Notes: generated by a model from the sequence alone, not told the origin. A DNA stretch of 64,000 bases from Burkholderia sp. TSV86 (GCF_001522865.1 NZ_LOWB01000073.1:30537-94536); one strand, 5' to 3'. Shown: positions 1 through 12,019, counted from the first letter of the stretch. A program made the numbers and translations.

Positions 1-873
1 GTCGCGGTGCTGAGCCGGCGGGGGCGCGGCGGCGCGCTGCGGATCGAGGCGCTTGACGCGCGGCCGTTGCCCGCCGGCGCGTTCGACACGCCCGACGATG
101 GCGGCTGGCAGGCGGTGTCGGCGGCGCTGTCGGCGGTGCTGGGCGGTGCCGTGTTGATGCGGCCGGCCGGTTGGCGGCGAAGGCCCATCCCGGGCGTGAT
201 GGCGTTACCGGAAGGCGCGTTTTCGGTCGCGACGCTTTCGTGGCCGCGCGGCGCGGCGCGGGCGGGCGTCGAGCCCGCCGTGCGTGCGGCGGCCGAGCGG
301 CTCACGGGGCTGGCGCGCGACGCGCTTGCGGTCGACTGGGACATCGGCGATACAGCGGCGCCGGGCGAAGTCGCGTTCGCGGCAGCGGCGCACGCGCATC
401 TCGACGTGCGCATCGACGCGGCTGCATCGGCCGGCGTCGAACTTGTTGCAATCGACGGCGAGCCGCCTGCCGCGCTGCGGGCCGTTCGTCATGCCGCCGC
501 ACGCGAAATCGATGGCGGCGAGCCGTATCTTGCCGTCTGGATCGGCGATGGCGGCATGCATGGCTGGCTCATTTGCGGTGACGCCATTGCCGCGCAGGCC
601 CGCTATCCGGCCCCCGAGCATGCGCATCCCGCCGATGCGTTGCGCGCGCTTGCGCAGGCGGGCGCGCCGCATTGCGCATTCGTCGCCGGCGATCTCGAAT
701 CGTTCGGCGGTGCGCGGGTTTCGCTAGCGGACGTCGGTGATTTGCTTGGCTGCATTGCTTTGCCGTTCGAATGCGCGGCCTGCGCGCCGCTCGGCTCGGT
801 CGACGATGTGTTCGCCCGGTCGCCGGGCTTTGCGGTGGCGTTTGGGCTGGCGCTGCGTGGGGTATTCGAATGA
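1..873 (+). CDS. PilM-like type IV pilus assembly protein (5' end outside window)
   Basis: The reading frame is open to base 1, so the start lies upstream; the first visible start-like codon is GTG at 7 (288 residues from there). The last residues (FAVAFGLALRGVF) resemble the C-terminal signature of the actin-like PilM/ComM family, which sits on the cytoplasmic face of the pilus alignment complex and recruits PilN. The rest is divergent and the ATPase motifs are not obvious. It overlaps the PilN-like gene by ATGA, and the downstream order PilN, PilO/PilP, PilQ supports the assignment more than the sequence alone. Function is inferred mainly from context. Confidence 0.6.
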   Translation, partial: VAVLSRRGRGGALRIEALDARPLPAGAFDTPDDGGWQAVSAALSAVLGGAVLMRPAGWRRRPIPGVMALPEGAFSVATLSWPRGAARAGVEPAVRAAAERLTGLARDALAVDWDIGDTAAPGEVAFAAAAHAHLDVRIDAAASAGVELVAIDGEPPAALRAVRHAAAREIDGGEPYLAVWIGDGGMHGWLICGDAIAAQARYPAPEHAHPADALRALAQAGAPHCAFVAGDLESFGGARVSLADVGDLLGCIALPFECAACAPLGSVDDVFARSPGFAVAFGLALRGVFE

Positions 874-1553
874 CGCCGCGGGTTGCGAGCGGCTTCGCGC
901 CTGCGCTCGAGCCACGGAAACAGCGCGCCCGGCTTGGCGGCTTCAACCTGCTGCCATATCGGGCTCGCGCTGCCCGGCGGCTCCGGCGGCGCGTGTTCGG
1001 CGAGATGGCCGCCGCCGTGTGCATTGGGATGGCGGGCGTGGCGCTATGGTGTGCCGGTCGCGCGGTCGAGCGGGAGCATTTCGAAGCGCAGCGTGTGTTG
1101 ATGGAGCGCCGGTTGGCCGCATGGGCGCCTCAATTGAAGGAGGCGCAGCGTCTCGCGGGTTTGCGCGATGCCGAGCGCGATCGCATCGCTCGCGCGGCCG
1201 AGCGCGCTGCCTCCCGGACGCGGACGGTGAATCTGTTCGAGGCGTTGCAGCGGTTGCATTACGACAGCGTACGCCTGACATCGATTCGCAGCGACGGATA
1301 TGACGCGCGGCTCGAGGCGAACGCGCTCGATCACGCGGCCGCCATGCGATGGCTGCACGAACTTGAGCGCGCGCAACGCGGCTGGACAATCGAAGTGGCG
1401 GACTTGCAGGCGGCGCGTGACGCTCAGAGGGGCGGGCTGCACGCCGGCCGCTCGCTGGCGTTTTCGGTGCGGATCCACTGGCCGCTCCCGCCGGGCGGAC
1501 GCATCGGCGCCGCCGCCGCGAGCGTTCGTCACGACGGGCGGGAGGGCGCATGA
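870..1553 (+). CDS. PilN-like type IV pilus inner-membrane assembly protein
   Basis: 227 residues. The short cytoplasmic N-terminus carries the PilN signature FNLLPYR (residues 25-31), which contacts PilM in characterised systems. One transmembrane helix follows (about 44-62), then a periplasmic helical/ferredoxin-like region. The ATG at 870 was chosen because it overlaps the upstream stop (ATGA), giving translational coupling; longer in-frame starts lie inside the previous gene. The stop overlaps the next start in the same way. It is expected to heterodimerise with PilO and link PilM to the PilP-PilQ channel. Confidence 0.72.
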   Translation: MTPRVASGFAPALEPRKQRARLGGFNLLPYRARAARRLRRRVFGEMAAAVCIGMAGVALWCAGRAVEREHFEAQRVLMERRLAAWAPQLKEAQRLAGLRDAERDRIARAAERAASRTRTVNLFEALQRLHYDSVRLTSIRSDGYDARLEANALDHAAAMRWLHELERAQRGWTIEVADLQAARDAQRGGLHAGRSLAFSVRIHWPLPPGGRIGAAAASVRHDGREGA

Positions 1554-2437
1554 GCCTCGCAACCGAACGCTCGGCAGTCTGGATGTTGTGGCGGAGAACG
1601 GCGCAGGCCAGCCGGTTGCGCGGCGTTTCCAGCGCCGGATGGCGTATCGCGGCGGGCGCTGCGCTCGCATGCGGCGTATTTGCGTGCGGCGTGCATGTCG
1701 GGCGCGACGCGGACTGGGGCGGCGTTGCGCGCAGCAAGAGCGCGCTTGATGCGGCGGCGTCACATGTTGCGCGCGCTCGGCGGCTTCTCGCGGCCGCTTC
1801 CGGGCAATCTGCAGCAGCGTCACCGGCGGCGGCCAATGCTGACGCGCCGGATCGACGCGAAACAGCAGTGGATTTCGCGCTACGGCTTGCCGCCCATGCG
1901 CAAACGAGCGGCTTACGCGTGCGTCAGCTTGACCGGCTGGGCGGCGAATCCGTCGGCAGCCGGCGTGACGGAGGCGCGTACACACTTGCGCTGAGCGCGG
2001 AGGGGGATTTCTCTGCGTTTCTGCATTTTTTTGCCGGGCTTGCGTTGCTGTCGCCGCTCGTTGTGCCGGTTACATCCAGCGCGAAGCGCGATGGCGAGAC
2101 AACCGTGCTCGAAACGCGGCTGGACGTGTGGCCCGGGCTGCCGGGCCGGGTGGGGCGGCTGTGGGCGAATGCGCCGGATGCGCCAAGGGTCGATCCGTTT
2201 GCCGTGATGCCTATGTTCGCAGCCGGCGAGGCCGAGGGCGGCGCGCGGCTCGTCGGTGTGCTGAGCGATCGGCGCAGTGGCCTTGCGTTGTTCGAGCGCG
2301 GCAGCGCAGCGTGGTCGGTCGCGGCCGGGCAAGCGGTTGGCGGCGATCGTCTCGCCAGGATCGACGCAGGCGGCGTGACGCTTGTGACGCACGATGGCGG
2401 GCAGCGGGCGATGCGCATTGGCGGAGGGGCGAAGTGA
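1550..2437 (+). CDS. PilO/PilP-like fused type IV pilus assembly protein
   Basis: 295 residues. One transmembrane helix (about 31-50) is followed by a PilO-like periplasmic region. From about residue 214 (VDPF...) the C-terminus looks like the PilP homology region: a short beta-rich domain with 'RLVGVLSDRRSGLALFERG' and a later 'GDRLARID' turn. In most genera PilO and PilP are separate, PilP being a lipoprotein that binds the secretin. There is no separate pilP between this gene and pilQ, so this chain may supply both roles. It has ATGA and TGATG overlaps with its neighbours. The fusion reading is an inference; domain searches would settle it. Confidence 0.6.
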   Translation: MSLATERSAVWMLWRRTAQASRLRGVSSAGWRIAAGAALACGVFACGVHVGRDADWGGVARSKSALDAAASHVARARRLLAAASGQSAAASPAAANADAPDRRETAVDFALRLAAHAQTSGLRVRQLDRLGGESVGSRRDGGAYTLALSAEGDFSAFLHFFAGLALLSPLVVPVTSSAKRDGETTVLETRLDVWPGLPGRVGRLWANAPDAPRVDPFAVMPMFAAGEAEGGARLVGVLSDRRSGLALFERGSAAWSVAAGQAVGGDRLARIDAGGVTLVTHDGGQRAMRIGGGAK

Positions 2438-4233
2438 TGTGCGTGCATGTTCGCTTATGGTTGAGCGGTGCGATCACGATCACGGTTGCGATCGCGACGG
2501 CAGGCTCGGCCGCCGCGTCGCCTTTGCCTCCGATTCCGCCGTTGCCCGCCGACTTTTCAACGGGCACGCATTTGACTGCCCCGGTTGGCGTGCCAGGGTA
2601 CGCGCCGCTGCCGGGGAAATTCGCGTGGCAGACCGCAAGCGCGGTGCGAGGAGCTTCGTTTCAGAGCATGCGCGACGATAGCGGCACGGCGCATGGCGGG
2701 GGCGATGGCGGAGGCATTGGCGGCGTGGGCGAGGCAGGCGTCAACGGGGAAAGTGCCGGCGAGCAGTACGGCGGTGCGGCGGGAGCGTCGGGCAGCGGCG
2801 CGCAGGCAGCCGACGCATCGGCTGAGTACTTAGCGAGCGAAAGTTCACCAGCGAGCGGCGCTTCATCCAGCGTGGCGCAACCAAGCCCCGTCCAGGCCGC
2901 GGGCGCAATGCTCGAAGGGCCGCCGATACCGCTCGCACCGGTGTTGCACATGACCGAAACGCCGCTCGACCGGCCGGTGCCGGGCGAGGCCGCCGCAACC
3001 GCACTCACACCCGCACCCGGCGATGACCGCCCGATCTCGCTCAACCTGCAGCAAGCGAGTCTCGCGGCCGTTTTCGATGCATTCGCGCGCTTTACCGGTC
3101 TGAATATCATCGTCAGCGAACGGGTGCGGGGCACTGTATCGCTGCGTCTTGCGAACGTGCGCTGGCGCAGCGCATTCGATGCGCTGCTGGATGCGCACGG
3201 CCTCGCGATGGCCCGGCGCGGGCAGGTGATCTGGGTCGCGCCCATTGCGGAACTTGCCGAACGGGAGCGCTTGCGTTTTGACGCGCACGCGCGCGCCGCC
3301 GAACTGGAGCCGCTCGAAAGCCGCAGTTTCGTGCTGCGCTACGCGCGCGCGGCCGACCTGCAGCGCCTGCTCACGGGCTCGGGCGGACAGCGCGTGTTGT
3401 CCAGGCGTGGCTCGCTGCTGGCCGATCCGCGAACGAATCTGCTGTTCATCACCGATTTGCCGGTGCGTGTCGCGCAACTCGCCGAGCTGGTCGGCAAGCT
3501 AGACGCGCCGTCGAGGCAGGTGCTGATCGAAGCGCGGATCGTCGAAGGCGACCGGGGGTTTTCGCGCAATCTGGGAGCGCGTCTCGCATTGCGGGCGACC
3601 GACGCCAGCGATCGGGCGACAGGTATCGTCGGCAACCGCGACGGCGGCACGTTGACCGACTTGACGGCGCGGCCCGTCGGCGGTTTCGCCGCGGCGAGCG
3701 CCGGCCTTACGCTCTTTGCCGCACGGGCGAGCCGCCTGCTCGACGTCGAGTTGAGCGCGCTTGAATCCGAGGGGCGGGGCCAGATCGTATCGAGCCCGCG
3801 TGTCGTGACGGCCGATCGGACCCGGGCCGTCGTCGAGCAGGGCGCCGAACTCCCCTATCAGGCGAAGGTCGGGCAAGGCGTATCCGGCGTCCAGTTCCGG
3901 CGCGCGACGCTCAAGCTTGAGGTTGAGCCGCAGATCACGCCGGACGGGCGGGTGATCCTGGATCTCGACATCGCGAAGGACAGCGTCGGGGAGGACACCG
4001 CGTCAGGCCCGGCGATCAATACGAAGCATGTGCAGACGCGAGTCGAGGTCGAAAACGGCGGAACCGTGTCGATCGGCGGGATTTACGCGAGCGATGACCG
4101 TGACGATGTGACTCGCGTGCCGCTCTTGGGCAAAATACCGGTGTTGGGGGCGCTGTTCCGGCATCGGGCGTTGCGCGCGCAGCGCAGCGAACTCGTCGTC
4201 TACATTACGCCGACCGTCGTGATCGGGCCCTGA
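2437..4233 (+). CDS. pilQ: PilQ-like type IV pilus secretin
   Basis: 598 residues, starting at the ATG (2437) that overlaps the upstream TGA. Residues 1-28 form a signal peptide. A Gly/Ser/Ala-rich low-complexity linker follows (about 75-135). A secretin/TonB short N-terminal (STN) domain begins near residue 198 (ISLNLQQASLAAVFDAFARF), followed by an N-domain and the C-terminal secretin beta-barrel (about 405-596, with SSPRVVT near 449 and the end ITPTVVI). It forms the outer-membrane gated pore for pilus extrusion and possibly DNA uptake. There is no N-terminal AMIN domain, unlike classical PilQ. As last gene of the operon it sets the pathway. Confidence 0.82.
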   Translation: MCVHVRLWLSGAITITVAIATAGSAAASPLPPIPPLPADFSTGTHLTAPVGVPGYAPLPGKFAWQTASAVRGASFQSMRDDSGTAHGGGDGGGIGGVGEAGVNGESAGEQYGGAAGASGSGAQAADASAEYLASESSPASGASSSVAQPSPVQAAGAMLEGPPIPLAPVLHMTETPLDRPVPGEAAATALTPAPGDDRPISLNLQQASLAAVFDAFARFTGLNIIVSERVRGTVSLRLANVRWRSAFDALLDAHGLAMARRGQVIWVAPIAELAERERLRFDAHARAAELEPLESRSFVLRYARAADLQRLLTGSGGQRVLSRRGSLLADPRTNLLFITDLPVRVAQLAELVGKLDAPSRQVLIEARIVEGDRGFSRNLGARLALRATDASDRATGIVGNRDGGTLTDLTARPVGGFAAASAGLTLFAARASRLLDVELSALESEGRGQIVSSPRVVTADRTRAVVEQGAELPYQAKVGQGVSGVQFRRATLKLEVEPQITPDGRVILDLDIAKDSVGEDTASGPAINTKHVQTRVEVENGGTVSIGGIYASDDRDDVTRVPLLGKIPVLGALFRHRALRAQRSELVVYITPTVVIGP

Positions 4234-4324
4234 TGCGCCCGCGCGTCGCGCGCAGCCAGGCTCGACAACGCAGGCGCTTTGCCAGTAAGCTGCGCCAGAC
4301 TATTCATTGAAGCAGAGGAAGCCG

Positions 4325-4891
4325 TTGCAAGCGCGGGACTCAAACGTCAACGTATTTTTCGTCGGGCTCATGGGGGCGGGCAAAACCACCGTGGGCCGGG
4401 CGGTCGCGCGCCGGCTCGACAGGCCCTTCTTCGATTCGGACCACGAAATCGAGGCGCGCACCGGCGCACGCATTCCGGTTATCTTCGAACTCGAGGGCGA
4501 GGCTGGTTTTCGCGATCGCGAGGCGCAAATGATCGCCGAGCTTACGCAGCGCGAGAATGTCGTGATCGCGACGGGCGGCGGCGCGATCCTGCGTGCCGAA
4601 AACCGCGCGCTGCTGCATTCGCGTGGTCTCGTGGTCTATTTGCGCGCAAATCCGCACGATCTGTGGCTGCGCACGCGCAAAGACAAAAACCGCCCGCTAC
4701 TGCAAACGGACGATCCGAAGGCTAAGCTCGAGGCGCTTTTCCAAGCGCGCGATCCGCTTTATCGCGAATGCGCGCATTTCGTTATCGAAACCGGCAGGCC
4801 GTCCGTCAACGGGCTCGTCAATATGGTGCTGATGCAGCTCGAAATGGCGGGTGTCGTCGCGAAGCCGATGCTCGGGTCTGTCGACAGATGA
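4325..4891 (+). CDS. aroK: Shikimate kinase
   Basis: 188 residues. It phosphorylates shikimate at O3 using ATP, the fifth step of the shikimate pathway, in the cytoplasm. The P-loop GLMGAGKT (14-21), the shikimate-binding DSD (37-39) and TGGGAI (83-88) are all present, and the length is typical. I chose the TTG at 4325 because an AGAGGA Shine-Dalgarno (4314-4319) is correctly spaced; a TTG at 4307 would add six residues. The next gene is aroB, the usual aroKB pairing. The 91 nt gap after pilQ means it may be read from the pilus operon or its own promoter. Confidence 0.93.
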   Translation: MQARDSNVNVFFVGLMGAGKTTVGRAVARRLDRPFFDSDHEIEARTGARIPVIFELEGEAGFRDREAQMIAELTQRENVVIATGGGAILRAENRALLHSRGLVVYLRANPHDLWLRTRKDKNRPLLQTDDPKAKLEALFQARDPLYRECAHFVIETGRPSVNGLVNMVLMQLEMAGVVAKPMLGSVDR

Positions 4892-5075
4892 AGCGTGTGT
4901 GTGAATGCCTGGCGTTGCGTGCTGTGCAGCGAATGCCGCTCGAGGCGTCCTCGAAGCGGACTTTCTTTAGCGGAGCGGTTTTCCCAGCGTCGCCCAACGG
5001 AAATTCCCTGGAGGGAGCGTCGCGCTGCCCGCGTCGCGCTCATCCATGCACGTTTCATTTGTCAGCAGACTTCAT

Positions 5076-6155
5076 ATGATTACCGTCAATGTCGACCTGG
5101 GCGAGCGCGCCTATCCGATTCATATCGGCACCGGCCTCATCGGCCGCACCGAGCTTTATGCACCGTACCTCGCGGGTTCGTCCGTCACGATCGTCACGAA
5201 CACGACCGTCGATCCGCTTTATGGCGATACGTTACGCGCGGCGCTCGCGCCGCTCGGCAAGCGCGTGTCGAGTGTCGTATTGCCGGATGGCGAAGCGTAC
5301 AAAAACTGGGAAACGCTGAATTTGATCTTCGACGGTTTGCTCAGTGAGCGGGCGGACCGCAAGACGACGCTGATCGCCTTGGGCGGCGGCGTGATCGGCG
5401 ACATGACGGGCTTTGCCGCCGCGTGCTATATGCGCGGCGTGCCTTTCATCCAGGTGCCGACAACGCTGCTGGCGCAGGTCGATTCATCGGTCGGCGGCAA
5501 GACGGGCATCAATCATCCGCTCGGCAAGAACATGATCGGCGCGTTTTATCAGCCGCAAGCGGTCATCTCCGACATCGGCGCGCTCGGCAGCCTGCCCGAG
5601 CGCGAGCTTGCGGCGGGCATCGCCGAGGTCATCAAGACGGGCGCGATCGCCGACGCGGAGTTTTTCGACTGGATCGAGGCGAACATCGCCGCGCTGAATC
5701 GGCGCGATCCGCAAGCGCTCGCACACGCGGTCAAACGCTCGTGCGAGATCAAGGCGAGCGTGGTCGCGGCCGACGAGCGCGAGGGCGGCCTGCGCGCGAT
5801 CCTCAATTTCGGCCATACGTTCGGGCATGCGATCGAGGCGGGCCTCGGCTATGGCGAGTGGCTGCACGGCGAGGCGGTTGGCTGCGGGATGGTGATGGCG
5901 GCCGATCTGTCGGTGCGCGCAGGCCATCTCGACGACGCGTCGCGGGTGCGGCTTGCGAGGCTCGTCGAGGCCGCACATTTGCCGACTCGGGCCCCCCATC
6001 TGGGCGACGAACGCTACGTCGAGCTGATGCGCGTCGACAAGAAGGCGCAAGCCGGCGCGATCAAGTTCGTTTTGCTTACGCGCCTGGGCGAAGCGATCGT
6101 CACTGCTGCGCCGGACGATGCCGTTGCCGCGACGCTCGCGGCCAGCACCCGGTAA
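5076..6155 (+). CDS. aroB: 3-dehydroquinate synthase
   Basis: 359 residues. It is the NAD- and divalent-metal-dependent cyclase converting DAHP to 3-dehydroquinate, step two of the shikimate pathway. Visible family marks are [11 protein letters not shown] (about 104-114), the glycine-rich [12 protein letters not shown] substrate loop and the metal-ligand segment [11 protein letters not shown] (about 246-256). ATG 5076 ([15 protein letters not shown]) is the conserved start; an in-frame ATG at 5046 would add ten non-conserved residues. It follows aroK after a 184 nt gap and precedes dgt, a standard Burkholderia arrangement. Confidence 0.95.
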   Translation: MITVNVDLGERAYPIHIGTGLIGRTELYAPYLAGSSVTIVTNTTVDPLYGDTLRAALAPLGKRVSSVVLPDGEAYKNWETLNLIFDGLLSERADRKTTLIALGGGVIGDMTGFAAACYMRGVPFIQVPTTLLAQVDSSVGGKTGINHPLGKNMIGAFYQPQAVISDIGALGSLPERELAAGIAEVIKTGAIADAEFFDWIEANIAALNRRDPQALAHAVKRSCEIKASVVAADEREGGLRAILNFGHTFGHAIEAGLGYGEWLHGEAVGCGMVMAADLSVRAGHLDDASRVRLARLVEAAHLPTRAPHLGDERYVELMRVDKKAQAGAIKFVLLTRLGEAIVTAAPDDAVAATLAASTR

Positions 6156-6202
6156 CGCGGCGCGGGCCGAGCCGGCGCCATTGACGTGGAGGACACGATA
6201 CG

Positions 6203-7444
6203 GTGAGCGAAACATCCGGCAGCATCCCGAGCCAAGCACGTGGCGATTCCCACGATGCGCGGCACGCGCGCATAGGCGAGGCCGGCTGCGTGCCCGTCGC
6301 CGCGCCGACGACCGCCGCGCTCGAAGCGCACCTTGCGCCTTATGCGGCGCACGCGTCGCAATCGCGCGGCCGGCGCCATCCCGAGCCTCCACCTGCCGCG
6401 CGCACCGAATTCCAGCGCGATCGCGACCGCATCGTCCATTCCACCGCGTTCAGGCGTCTCGAATACAAGACGCAAGTCTTTGTGAACCACGAAGGCGATC
6501 TGTTCCGCACGCGGCTCACGCATAGTCTCGAAGTCGCGCAGATTGCCCGTTCGGTCGCGCGCAACCTGCGCCTGAACGAGGATCTTGTCGAAGCGATCTC
6601 GCTCGCGCACGATCTCGGCCATACCCCGTTCGGCCATGCGGGGCAGGACGCGCTCAACGCGTGCATGCGCGATTACGGCGGATTCGAGCACAATTTGCAG
6701 AGCCTTGCCGTCGTCGACGAACTCGAAGAGCACTACGGCGCGTTCAACGGACTCAATTTGTGCTTCGAGACGCGCGAAGGCATTTTGAAGCATTGCTCGC
6801 GCGACAACGCGCGCAAGCTCGGCGAACTTGGCGAGCGGTTCCTGCAAGGCCGTCAACCGTCGCTCGAGGCGCAACTCGCGAACATTGCGGACGAGATCGC
6901 ATACAACAATCACGACGTCGACGACGGCCTGCGCTCCGGCCTCATCACGATCGCGCAGCTCGCCGAGCTTGAGCTATGGCAGAGCCATTACGCGGCGGCG
7001 CTTGCCGAGTATCCGCATCTCGAAGGCCGGCGCCTCGTTCACGAGACGGTGCGCCGGATCATCAATACGCTGATCGTCGATCTGATCGACGAAACGATGC
7101 GCAATCTCGCGCGCCATGCGCCCACCTCGCTCGACGACGTGCGCACGGCGCCGCCCATCGTTGCGCACAGCGAGCGCATCGCTGCGCAGGCCGCCGCGCT
7201 CAAGCGCTTTCTGTTCAAGAACCTGTACCGCCACTATCGCGTGATGCGCATGGCGAGCAAGGCGCAGCGGATCATCACCGCGCTTTTCAACGCATTCATC
7301 GGCGATCCGCGTCTGTTGCCGCCTGATTATCAGACGTCCGACACTGCGCGGCAGCCGCGTCTCGTCGCGCACTACATCGCCGGCATGACCGATCGCTTCG
7401 CGGTCAAAGAGCATCAACGCCTGTTTGTCATAGACGAAAACTAG
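6203..7444 (+). CDS. dgt: dGTP triphosphohydrolase-like HD-domain protein
   Basis: 413 residues. It belongs to the dGTPase-like family that hydrolyses dNTPs to deoxynucleosides and triphosphate, helping to balance nucleotide pools. The HD-domain metal site is visible: [11 protein letters not shown], then [10 protein letters not shown], then [13 protein letters not shown] (about 135-147) and the later NHDVDDGLR. The GTG at 6203 follows a GGAGG (6188-6192). The first 65 residues are Ala/Arg/His-rich and poorly conserved in character, so a shorter product is possible. It is 48 nt downstream of aroB, suggesting co-transcription. Confidence 0.88.
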   Translation: MSETSGSIPSQARGDSHDARHARIGEAGCVPVAAPTTAALEAHLAPYAAHASQSRGRRHPEPPPAARTEFQRDRDRIVHSTAFRRLEYKTQVFVNHEGDLFRTRLTHSLEVAQIARSVARNLRLNEDLVEAISLAHDLGHTPFGHAGQDALNACMRDYGGFEHNLQSLAVVDELEEHYGAFNGLNLCFETREGILKHCSRDNARKLGELGERFLQGRQPSLEAQLANIADEIAYNNHDVDDGLRSGLITIAQLAELELWQSHYAAALAEYPHLEGRRLVHETVRRIINTLIVDLIDETMRNLARHAPTSLDDVRTAPPIVAHSERIAAQAAALKRFLFKNLYRHYRVMRMASKAQRIITALFNAFIGDPRLLPPDYQTSDTARQPRLVAHYIAGMTDRFAVKEHQRLFVIDEN

Positions 7445-7537
7445 ACTGCCGGATTCGCCGCGTCCGGTGCCGGGGCAACGCACGCCGGGCCGCGCGGCGC
7501 GATTTTGCCCTCGTGGGGGAGTCAAGGAGAGAAGTCG

Positions 7538-8869
7538 ATGAAATACAAGAACAAGACGCTGGTTCGTTCGCTCGCGTGCGCCGGTGCGCTATGGCTCGGC
7601 GCGCAGCACGCCGCGTGCGCGGCAACCGAGATTCAGTTCTGGCATGCGATGGAGGCAGCGCTCGGCGAGCGCGTGAACGAGATCGCGGCGCAGTTCAACG
7701 CGTCGCAAGGCGATTACAAGATCGTGCCGGTCTACAAGGGCGCTTACGATCAGGCGCTCGCGGCGGGCATCGCCGCGTACCGCAGCGGCGACGCGCCGGC
7801 GATCCTCCAAGTGTACGAAGTCGGCACCGCGACGATGATGCAGGCAAAAAAGGCCGTGCTGCCGGTCTCCGACGTGTTCGCGCGCGCGGGCGTGCCGCTC
7901 GACGAACAGGCTTTCGTGCCGACGATCGCGAGCTATTACAGCGATGCGAGGACGGGGCATCTCGTCTCGATGCCTTTCAACAGTTCGACGCCCGTGCTGT
8001 ATTACAACAAGGATGCGTTCAAGAAAGCGGGGCTCGATCCGAATCAGCCGCCGAAAACCTGGGCCGACGTGAAAGCCGACGCGCAAAAGCTGAAGAAAGC
8101 GGGCTACGCGTGCGGCTATACGACGGGCTGGCAGGGCTGGATCCAGCTCGAGAATTACAGCGCGTGGCACGGGCTGCCGTTCGCGACGCGCAATAACGGC
8201 TTCGACGGCGCGGACGCCGCGCTTTCGTTCAACCAGCCGCAACAGGTCGCGCACATTCAGTTCCTGCAGGACATGGCGAAGGAAGGCACGTTCACGTATG
8301 TCGGCCGCAAGGACGAGGCAAGCGCGAAGTTCTACAGCGGCGACTGCGCGATCATGACCACATCGTCGGGCGCGCTCGCGACGATCCGCAAATACGCGAA
8401 GTTCGATTTCGGCACTGGAATGATGCCGTATGACGCGAGCGTGAAAGGCGCGCCGCAGAATGCGATCATCGGTGGCGCGAGCCTGTGGGTGCTGGCGGGC
8501 AAGGACGCGAACACGTACAAGGGCGTTGCGAAATTCCTGTCGTACCTGCGCTCGCCGGCCGTCGCGGCGAAGTGGCACCAGGATACGGGCTATCTGCCGG
8601 TGACGGCGGCCGCCTACGATCTCACGCGCGAGCAGGGCTTCTACGCGAAGCATCCGGGCTCGGACACCGCGATCAAGCAGATGATGAACAAGCCGCCGTT
8701 GCCGTATACGAAGGGATTGCGGCTTGGCAACATGCCGCAGATCCGCACGATCGTCGACGAAGAGCTTGAGCAGGTGTGGGCGCAGAAAAAGACGCCGAAA
8801 GCCGCGCTCGATTCGGCCGTGGCGCGCGGCGACGAACTGCTGCGCCGCTTCGAGAAATCGGCTAGCTGA
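7538..8869 (+). CDS. ugpB: sn-glycerol-3-phosphate ABC transporter, periplasmic binding protein
   Basis: 443 residues. Residues 1-28 form a Sec signal peptide ending in AACA. The mature part begins [10 protein letters not shown], the typical opening of UgpB-type family 1 solute-binding proteins, and contains the [18 protein letters not shown] segment characteristic of this group. It captures glycerol-3-phosphate or glycerophosphodiesters in the periplasm and delivers them to UgpA/UgpE. AAGGAGAG (7524-7531) precedes ATG 7538. It heads a ugpBAECQ gene string. No convincing Pho box was found upstream. Confidence 0.92.
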   Translation: MKYKNKTLVRSLACAGALWLGAQHAACAATEIQFWHAMEAALGERVNEIAAQFNASQGDYKIVPVYKGAYDQALAAGIAAYRSGDAPAILQVYEVGTATMMQAKKAVLPVSDVFARAGVPLDEQAFVPTIASYYSDARTGHLVSMPFNSSTPVLYYNKDAFKKAGLDPNQPPKTWADVKADAQKLKKAGYACGYTTGWQGWIQLENYSAWHGLPFATRNNGFDGADAALSFNQPQQVAHIQFLQDMAKEGTFTYVGRKDEASAKFYSGDCAIMTTSSGALATIRKYAKFDFGTGMMPYDASVKGAPQNAIIGGASLWVLAGKDANTYKGVAKFLSYLRSPAVAAKWHQDTGYLPVTAAAYDLTREQGFYAKHPGSDTAIKQMMNKPPLPYTKGLRLGNMPQIRTIVDEELEQVWAQKKTPKAALDSAVARGDELLRRFEKSAS

Positions 8870-9101
8870 GTGGCCAGCCGCGGTGATGTGCGGCGCGCGA
8901 ACCGTGCTGCCGCCGGCGCGTGCGGGCGGTGCGCTTCGCCGCTGCTGCGATGATGACGGCCGCTAAGCCCGCCCCCGTTGCAGCCGCGATGACACCCCCC
9001 GCGTTCACGGCCACTGCCGCGCTCCGTGCGCGCAGCGGCAGCGACGGCAGAACCGCCGGCGCGCGGCCGTTTTCTTCTCCTCTGCATTCGATATCGATCC
9101 G

Positions 9102-9986
9102 ATGACTTCCCGTTCTCGTTTCGGCGCGAGCGTGCTGCCGTATCTGCTTGTCGCGCCGCAGCTCGCGATCACCGCGATCTTTTTCGTCTGGCCGGCAGGC
9201 GTTGCGCTCTGGCAATCGACGCAAATGCAGGATGCGTTCGGCACGTCGAGCGAATTCGTCGGCTTGGGCAATTTTGCGCGCCTCTTTGCCGATCCGCTCT
9301 ATGTCGAGTCGTTCAAGACGACGCTCATGTTCAGCGCCTGCGTGACCGTGGCCGGGCTTGCCGTGGCGCTCGTGCTCGCCGCGTGCGTCGACCGGGTGGT
9401 GCGCGGCGCGCGCGCGTATCGCACGCTGCTGATCTGGCCATATGCCGTCGCGCCGACGATCGCCGCCGTATTGTGGGCGTTCCTGTTCAATCCGAGCATT
9501 GGCGTGCTCACCTACGCGCTCGCGCGGGGCGGCATCGTCTGGAATCATGCGTTGAACGGCGGCCAGGCGATGCTGCTCGTCGTGATTGCGTCGGTGTGGA
9601 AGCAGTTGAGCTACAACTTTCTGTTCTTCTATGCGGGCCTGCAAGCGATTCCGCGTTCGCTGATCGAGGCGGCGGCGATCGACGGCGCGGGCCCGGTGCG
9701 GCGTTTCTTCGATATCGCGCTGCCGCTGTTGTCGCCGACGAGCTTCTTTCTGCTCGTCGTCAATCTCGTCTACGCGTTCTTCGACACGTTCCCGGTGATC
9801 GATGCCGCCACCGCGGGCGGTCCCGCGCAAAGCACGAAGACGCTGATCTACAAGATCTACGCGGAAGGGTTTCAGGGGCTCGATATCGGCAGCTCGGGCG
9901 CGCAGTCGGTCGTGCTGATGGCGATCGTCGTCGTGCTGACGGTGGTCCAGTTCCGTTTTGTCGAGCGCAGGGTGCAATACGCATGA
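9102..9986 (+). CDS. ugpA: sn-glycerol-3-phosphate ABC transporter permease UgpA
   Basis: 294 residues with about six transmembrane helices. The EAA loop that docks on the ATPase reads [15 protein letters not shown] (from about residue 189). It is the first of the two permease subunits of the Ugp importer. It is separated from ugpB by 232 nt, in which I saw no convincing gene, and overlaps ugpE by ATGA. The N-terminus ([20 protein letters not shown]) is normal for MalF/UgpA-type permeases. Confidence 0.92.
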   Translation: MTSRSRFGASVLPYLLVAPQLAITAIFFVWPAGVALWQSTQMQDAFGTSSEFVGLGNFARLFADPLYVESFKTTLMFSACVTVAGLAVALVLAACVDRVVRGARAYRTLLIWPYAVAPTIAAVLWAFLFNPSIGVLTYALARGGIVWNHALNGGQAMLLVVIASVWKQLSYNFLFFYAGLQAIPRSLIEAAAIDGAGPVRRFFDIALPLLSPTSFFLLVVNLVYAFFDTFPVIDAATAGGPAQSTKTLIYKIYAEGFQGLDIGSSGAQSVVLMAIVVVLTVVQFRFVERRVQYA

Positions 9987-10828
9987 TCGAGAATCGCAAG
10001 GGCTTCGACCTGTTATGCCATGCGGTGCTGCTCGCGGGCGTCGCGGTGATCGTGTTTCCCGTGTACGTCGGCTTTTGCGCCGCGACGATGAGCGCGCGCG
10101 AGGTGTTCACAGTGCCGCTGTCGCTGGTGCCGAGCACGCATCTCGTCGAGAACGTCGCGGTTGTTTGGCACCACGGCAGCGGCGCGATGACGACGCCGTT
10201 CGGCGTCGCGCTCGCCAACAGCGTGGCGATGGCGCTCGCGATCGCGGCGGGCAAGATCGCGGTGTCGATCCTGTCCGCCTACGCGATCGTCTATTTCCGC
10301 TTCCCGTTGCGCAATGCGGCGTTCTGGCTGATCTTCGCCACACTGATGCTGCCTGTCGAGGTGCGCATCTTTCCGACCGTGCAGGTCGTGTCGACGCTGC
10401 ATTTGACGAACAGCTACGCGGGGCTCACGCTGCCGCTGATCGCGTCGGCAACCGCGACGTTCCTGTTCCGCCAGTTCTTCCTGACGCTGCCCGACGAGCT
10501 TGTCGATGCCGCCCGGATCGACGGCGCGGGACCGCTGCGGTTTTTCTGGGACGTCGTGCTGCCGTTGTCGAGAACGAGCATCGCGGCGCTTTTCGTGATC
10601 ACGTTCATCTACGGTTGGAATCGGTATCTATGGCCGATCCTGATCACGACCGACGCGTCGCTCGCGACGGCCGTCGTCGGCATCAAATCGATGATTGCGA
10701 GCGGCGACGCCGCTACCGAATGGCATCTCGTGATGGCCGCGACGCTCGTGGCGATGCTGCCGCCGCTCGCCGTCGTGCTCGCGATGCAGCGCTGGTTCGT
10801 GCGCGGGCTCGTCGATTCGGAAAAGTGA
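9983..10828 (+). CDS. ugpE: sn-glycerol-3-phosphate ABC transporter permease UgpE
   Basis: 281 residues, six predicted transmembrane helices, MalG/UgpE-type. The EAA loop reads [20 protein letters not shown] (from about residue 175). ATG 9983 overlaps the ugpA stop (ATGA), so the two permease subunits are translationally coupled, which suits their 1:1 stoichiometry in the membrane channel. Much longer upstream reading frames in this phase are antisense/overlap artefacts within ugpA. Confidence 0.93.
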   Translation: MIENRKGFDLLCHAVLLAGVAVIVFPVYVGFCAATMSAREVFTVPLSLVPSTHLVENVAVVWHHGSGAMTTPFGVALANSVAMALAIAAGKIAVSILSAYAIVYFRFPLRNAAFWLIFATLMLPVEVRIFPTVQVVSTLHLTNSYAGLTLPLIASATATFLFRQFFLTLPDELVDAARIDGAGPLRFFWDVVLPLSRTSIAALFVITFIYGWNRYLWPILITTDASLATAVVGIKSMIASGDAATEWHLVMAATLVAMLPPLAVVLAMQRWFVRGLVDSEK

Positions 10829-10853
10829 CACGCAACCTGGAGGGTGGGAACGC

Positions 10854-11996
<1,143 letters not shown>

Positions 11997-12019
11997 GCAT
12001 TTCCAACGGGGCCTGTCCG

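Noticed and set aside
2128..2436. 5' extension of pilQ to GTG 2128
   Set aside because: It overlaps the PilO/P gene completely and would remove the signal peptide at 2437.
7415..7445. Possible Pho box upstream of ugpB
   Set aside because: Only one half-site (TTGTCATAGA) inside dgt; no second repeat at the required spacing.
8862..9977. 371-codon minus-strand frame opposite ugpA
   Set aside because: Asp/Arg/His-rich composition typical of the complement of membrane-protein genes.
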